A DNA stretch of 34,080 nucleotides from an uncultured Saccharofermentans sp. GTDB taxonomy: Bacteria > Bacillota > Clostridia > Saccharofermentanales > Saccharofermentanaceae. The notes below the pieces were generated by a model. The model worked only from the letters and a program-made list of their open reading frames with translations, made no database searches and was not told where the DNA came from. The stretch spans positions 1 through 34,080 of the forward strand of contig CAJOJI010000024.1 in NCBI GenBank assembly GCA_905234715.1, written 5' to 3'. The translations under genes were made by a program, and so were the position numbers. Below, in pieces: positions 30,617-34,080 of the stretch; within the stretch, counting starts at the first letter, position 1, and every line of letters begins with the position of its first letter.

Positions 30617-31216
30617 TCACTTAACCCTTGTATATCTGTAGTCACAGCAGTCGTCTCCTTCGGCGACTGATTTAGTACGTTTAAACTGAATACCGCGGTA
30701 TCCGTTGCCATACACCTGATCGATCGCACACATCACGGGCGCTACTTCAGGCATACCTATTTCAACCAGTCCGTTAACAACAGGACATGAAAGTATATCA
30801 AGGCCGGCATGATTTCCGTTTACGCCGAGCATCCTGCTCTTATAGCCTTTTTCCTCGCTGGCAGCAGAATTCATGATCTTCACGAAATTCTTCCACAGCA
30901 AAGAAGGCACACCGGGAATCGAAGTAAAACGCCAATACTTCTTTCTTGCCTTTTCTCCTATAACCGGAGCATAATCCATCATCATCTGAAGAGCCTCTTC
31001 TTTGGTAACATATTTCTGAAGGGCTTTATATACACCGGCAAAAGGATATGAAACCTTTTTTGCAGAACCATACGCATCAGGATGCGCATTGGTGTATTCG
31101 TCTGAATACATATTAGCCATCCTGCAGATTTCTTCTGCAGTTTCTTTGCTGAAACGGTTCTTTACCATAACAAGAAATTCTTTTCCGTATGGACTCTTTT
31201 TTACGGTATTTTTCAT
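30617..31216 (-). CDS. ATC hydrolase family protein (PF14196), third copy
   Basis: 199 residues with the family C-terminus: SC144-PVVNGLVEIGMPEVAPVMC163-A-I-D166, then FKRTKSVAEGDDC190-C191-D192-YRYTR. Compared with the two copies at 19343-20571 it keeps the C-x-x-D pair and the closing C-D motif but has fewer mid-protein Cys. ATG at 31216 has a weak purine-rich ribosome site (GGAGATGC). It lies 88 bases after ABC pair 3 on the same strand, with only a hairpin between them, and so is probably its third operon gene. The product is likely a small-molecule hydrolase for a sulfur heterocycle, by family only. Confidence 0.78.
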   Translation of the reverse strand: MKNTVKKSPYGKEFLVMVKNRFSKETAEEICRMANMYSDEYTNAHPDAYGSAKKVSYPFAGVYKALQKYVTKEEALQMMMDYAPVIGEKARKKYWRFTSIPGVPSLLWKNFVKIMNSAASEEKGYKSRMLGVNGNHAGLDILSCPVVNGLVEIGMPEVAPVMCAIDQVYGNGYRGIQFKRTKSVAEGDDCCDYRYTRVK

Positions 31217-31246
31217 TGCATCTCCAAAAGCTAATACCCTTTCCGG

Positions 31247-31279
31247 ATAGCAGGCGGAAACTATAGTGCCGCCTGCTAT
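31247..31279 (-). other. Intercistronic hairpin between ABC pair 3 and the ATC-family gene
   Basis: A perfect 11-bp stem, ATAGCAGGCGG (31247-31257) and CCGCCTGCTAT (31269-31279), loop of 11. It has no T run on either strand, so it more likely stabilises or divides the mRNA than terminates it. Confidence 0.6.
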
Positions 31280-31304
31280 TCGGTTAGAGAGGGTAGAAAT
31301 AGGA

Positions 31305-33041
31305 TCAGGACATCGTCCAGCTCTGCGACATGCGCTGCTGGCTGGTCATCCTGCTGTAAATGCTGTCATATGCAGATAATTCCTCAGGTGTTCCCTGTTC
31401 TGCCACTACGCCGTCCTTAAGAACAACTATATGATCTGCATTGGCGATCGTTCTCATTCTGTGAGCAATGATAAGGACAGTCTTATCCTTAATAAGTCTT
31501 GAGAGCGCTTCCTGGATAACGGTCTCATTCTCAGCATCAAGCGATGCCGTAGCTTCATCAAGAAGAATGATCGGAGCATCTTTAAGGAACGCTCTTGCAA
31601 TAGAGATCCTCTGTCTCTCACCGCCTGAGAGCTCACTGCCGTTCTCACCGATAAAAGTATCGTAACCGTTAGGAAGTTTATTTATAAACTCCTCGCAATT
31701 AGCGAGTTTTGCAGCTCTCCTGATATCCTCGTCACTTGCGCCTTCACGGCCAATACGGATATTTTCTTTGATCGTGTTATTGAACAGGGTTACGTCCTGG
31801 AAGACTATGGAATAATCAGAGAGCAATGTCTCCGGATCGATCTTAGAAATATCTTCTCCGCCCAATGTGATCTTACCTTCATTAACGTCCCAGAATCTTG
31901 CGGCAAGTCTTGATATGGTTGTCTTACCGCCGCCGGAAGGTCCGATAAGAGCAGTAACCTCACCCTGCTTCGCAGTGAAACTTACATCCTTTAACACGTC
32001 TGTGTCATCAGAATATTTGAATCCGACGTGATCGAAAACGATATCATATCCGTCATTGGTCTTCTGCTCAGAACCGGTCTGGATCTTATGTGAGAGTACT
32101 TCATCCAATCTTTCAGACTGAAGTTCAACAGAAATGACAGCTGCGAAATTCTGGAGTGTGATCTGCATCGGATCATAGAGCCTTGCAACCAACATGAGAA
32201 ACATAAAGAATGTGAGCATATCGATCTCACCGTTTGCAAAAAGCAAGCCTCCGACAACCGCCGTAGTTCCAATACCAAGCTTAAGAATGATCGAAGCGGA
32301 ATTGACATAAACGGCCATCTTAAGTTCTGTAAAGAGAGCCATCTTTTCAACTTTTCTTATCTTGCCTTCGAGCACTTCCATATATCTGTCTTCAGCGTTA
32401 TTGGCTCTAAGATCCCTGATTGATTCCAGACACTCCTGTACGCTGTCATTCATGTCAAGCTTAACGGCTTCATTCTTCTTTACCGCTTTCTTTTCGAGAC
32501 CGGAACATGAAAGGATTATACCGAGTGATACGGGTATTACCCAGAAACTTGCAAGAACCATTCTCCAGTCAAAGAAGATGAACAGACTGAGTCCAACAAG
32601 AGTAGTAGAAATAAGAGCTCCGATTATCTCAGGGATCCAGTGGCTTGATGCAGTCTCGATCTGAGCACAGTCGCCTAAGATATTCTGCGTAAGGTCAGCA
32701 AGATTCTTCTTACCGAAATAAGACAACGGCAGTTTGCGGAGTCTTTCCGCAATGGAAGTTCTTCTGATACCGCTCTCCTTATATGTAGTAAGGAAGGTCA
32801 TGTTGTACTGAATGAAGTTTGTAACTGCTATCAGGATCAGCACCACAATGCTCGAGATAATGTAAAAAGGCAATCTATCCTTTGAAAGATTGTTGCTCAA
32901 AAGATCTTTAATGAGCGTATACAGAACACCGGCAGACATCATGAGCATTATGTTTGTTATGGTAACGCTGATGCATGCCTTGATCATATCCTTGGCACCC
33001 TGGGTAGAGAGCGCATATTTATGCTTTAATTTTTCTATCAT
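31305..33041 (-). CDS. ABC transporter half, exporter fold, second subunit of pair 3
   Basis: 578 residues from the ATG at 33041, six bases after an AGGTG ribosome site. A GTG at 33050 would overlap the partner. Six helices over about 20-300 with RKLPLSYFGKKNLADLTQNI in the coupling region. ATPase: GPSGGGKTT near 370, LSGGERQR near 470, IILLDEATASLDAENE, IAHRMRT. The KLPxxYF coupling segment and SLDAENE D-loop group it with the second subunits of pairs 1 and 2. It is translationally coupled to the gene at 33043 and followed by an ATC-hydrolase-family gene. Confidence 0.85.
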   Translation of the reverse strand: MIEKLKHKYALSTQGAKDMIKACISVTITNIMLMMSAGVLYTLIKDLLSNNLSKDRLPFYIISSIVVLILIAVTNFIQYNMTFLTTYKESGIRRTSIAERLRKLPLSYFGKKNLADLTQNILGDCAQIETASSHWIPEIIGALISTTLVGLSLFIFFDWRMVLASFWVIPVSLGIILSCSGLEKKAVKKNEAVKLDMNDSVQECLESIRDLRANNAEDRYMEVLEGKIRKVEKMALFTELKMAVYVNSASIILKLGIGTTAVVGGLLFANGEIDMLTFFMFLMLVARLYDPMQITLQNFAAVISVELQSERLDEVLSHKIQTGSEQKTNDGYDIVFDHVGFKYSDDTDVLKDVSFTAKQGEVTALIGPSGGGKTTISRLAARFWDVNEGKITLGGEDISKIDPETLLSDYSIVFQDVTLFNNTIKENIRIGREGASDEDIRRAAKLANCEEFINKLPNGYDTFIGENGSELSGGERQRISIARAFLKDAPIILLDEATASLDAENETVIQEALSRLIKDKTVLIIAHRMRTIANADHIVVLKDGVVAEQGTPEELSAYDSIYSRMTSQQRMSQSWTMS

Positions 33042-33042
33042 T

Positions 33043-34080
33043 TCAGGCACCTACCTTCCATTCGATCGATCGTCCATATTCTTCGAACATCTTCTTATAG
33101 AGACCTCCGCAAGAAATAAGTTCGTCATGAGTACCGCTCTCTGTGAGCTTACCGTCATCAAGAACGAAGATCCTGTCAGCACTCTTAACCGTACTCAGTC
33201 TGTGTGCGATCATGATAAGTGTCTTGCCCCTTGAGAGTTCCTCAAAAGCCGCCTGAACCTTGGTTTCGTTATCAGGATCGGCAAATGCCGTTGCCTCATC
33301 GAGAATCAGGATGGGAGCATTTTTCAGTACTGCTCTTGCGATAGTGATCCTCTGCTGCTCACCACCTGAAAGATATGTTCCCTTCTCACCGATGACAGTA
33401 TCTATACCGTCAGGAAGCTTTTCGATGATATCAGCACACTGCGCCTTGGTAAGAGCATTGATAACTTCTTCACGGGTAGCATCAGGTCTTGCCATTCGAA
33501 CATTCTCAAGGATCGAAGTCTTGATAAGTTTGCTGTCCTGGAATACGAATGACACGCGCTCCATAAGTTTATCCGAAGGAATATCCTTGATATTGACACC
33601 TCCGAGAAGGATCTCACCTGAAGTAACGTCAAAGAATCTCACCATAAGTTCAGCAAGAGTGGTCTTGCCTGATCCTGAAGGTCCTACAAAAGCAACATGC
33701 TCACCGGGAGCAATGGAGATATCAATATCTGATACTGCATCTCTTGTTGCTTCGGCATATCTGTAAGAAACCTTATTGAGAACGATGCTGTTATCTTCGG
33801 GAACCTTGTTCTTATCTGACTCAGGCAGAACATTAAGCTTAAGAACATATTCAACTCTCTTAAGAGCATCTATGAGTGTCATCTCAGCTTCGCCGGAATA
33901 AGCGATCTTAGTAAGCGTTACAGTAACCAGAGGCGTTACGATAATGTAGTACATGACATTCAGGATATCCTTATCGGCAACACCGTTTCTGGTAAGGAAG
34001 AAAGCTCCGAGTACGATTGCCAGGAAGACGGCATTGATACATGTCATAAAACCGATCATCGGCATTCTGAGCTGCAATGT
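33043..34080 (-). CDS. ABC transporter half, exporter fold, first subunit of pair 3 (N-terminus beyond window)
   Basis: Partial: the frame is open through the right edge, so the first four or so membrane helices are missing. What is visible are the last two helices (FMTCINAVFLAIVLGAFFL, YIIVTPLVTVTLTKI) and a complete ATPase with GPSGSGKTT, LSGGEQQR, ILILDEATAFADPDNE and IAHRLST. The FADPDNE D-loop matches the first subunits of pairs 1 and 2 (FMDPENE, YIDPENE). It is the promoter-proximal gene of this pair as far as seen. Whether an iron box precedes it cannot be determined here. Confidence 0.85.
   Translation of the reverse strand, partial: TLQLRMPMIGFMTCINAVFLAIVLGAFFLTRNGVADKDILNVMYYIIVTPLVTVTLTKIAYSGEAEMTLIDALKRVEYVLKLNVLPESDKNKVPEDNSIVLNKVSYRYAEATRDAVSDIDISIAPGEHVAFVGPSGSGKTTLAELMVRFFDVTSGEILLGGVNIKDIPSDKLMERVSFVFQDSKLIKTSILENVRMARPDATREEVINALTKAQCADIIEKLPDGIDTVIGEKGTYLSGGEQQRITIARAVLKNAPILILDEATAFADPDNETKVQAAFEELSRGKTLIMIAHRLSTVKSADRIFVLDDGKLTESGTHDELISCGGLYKKMFEEYGRSIEWKVGA

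Overview
The window looks like a chromosome segment of an anaerobic Clostridia member, probably Lachnospiraceae or a relative: moderate-to-low GC, strong AGGAGG ribosome sites, a clostridial 2[4Fe-4S] ferredoxin, an Rpn-type nuclease remnant and several small membrane families typical of that group. Genus cannot be set from sequence alone. Nearly all genes are on the minus strand. No tRNA, rRNA, CRISPR array or complete insertion sequence was seen. | The unifying feature is an 18-bp palindrome, RGTTAG-N6-CTAACY. It occurs in at least ten clear and three or four weaker copies, almost always on a promoter. In several cases it lies exactly between a TTGACA -35 and its -10, or at the start site. 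Two copies flank the promoter of a DtxR/IdeR-family regulator (25260-25640) that keeps the iron-type ligand set (Met9, Cys100, Glu103, His104). Two others control an feo operon. The window therefore reads as one dense iron-responsive regulon. | Layout. 1-1516: AT-rich debris (DUF4258-like fragment, beginning-less alpha/beta hydrolase, C-terminal half of an Rpn nuclease) that abruptly replaces the membrane half of feoB. 1411-3096: feoB', feoA, a heavy-metal-binding membrane protein and their two-box promoter. 3121-4533: xylA with its own box. 4571-8303: alpha/beta hydrolases and a tandem family of small membrane proteins, under two boxes. 8364-12605: TetR plus a heterodimeric exporter-fold ABC pair. 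12637-20643: a nine-gene operon behind two boxes: two ATC-hydrolase-family proteins, a CydDC-like ABC pair, YbaN/DUF454, two DUF6796-like membrane proteins, a methyltransferase and an acyltransferase/thioesterase-like hydrolase. 20652-20923: a free-standing structured RNA gene with its own promoter and terminator. 20928-25154: a second TetR plus ABC pair. 25172-26229: the DtxR regulator, a box-controlled small RNA with C-rich loops, and a ferredoxin. 26270-30606: a MacB/FtsX-type ABC system divergent from a third TetR. 30617-34080: a third ATC-hydrolase-family protein with a third exporter-fold ABC pair, cut by the window edge. | Working model (inference): when iron is scarce the repressor leaves its boxes. 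Feo, three ABC pairs resembling the YbtPQ/IrtAB siderophore importers in fold and pairing, hydrolases that could open or cleave a thiazoline- or ester-containing metallophore, a thiol-type exporter and a small RNA that could mask ribosome sites are then expressed together. TetR proteins add ligand-specific control to three of the modules. The small RNA, the second RNA gene, the spacing of the box and the repeated pairing of ATC hydrolases with ABC pairs are the parts that look undescribed.
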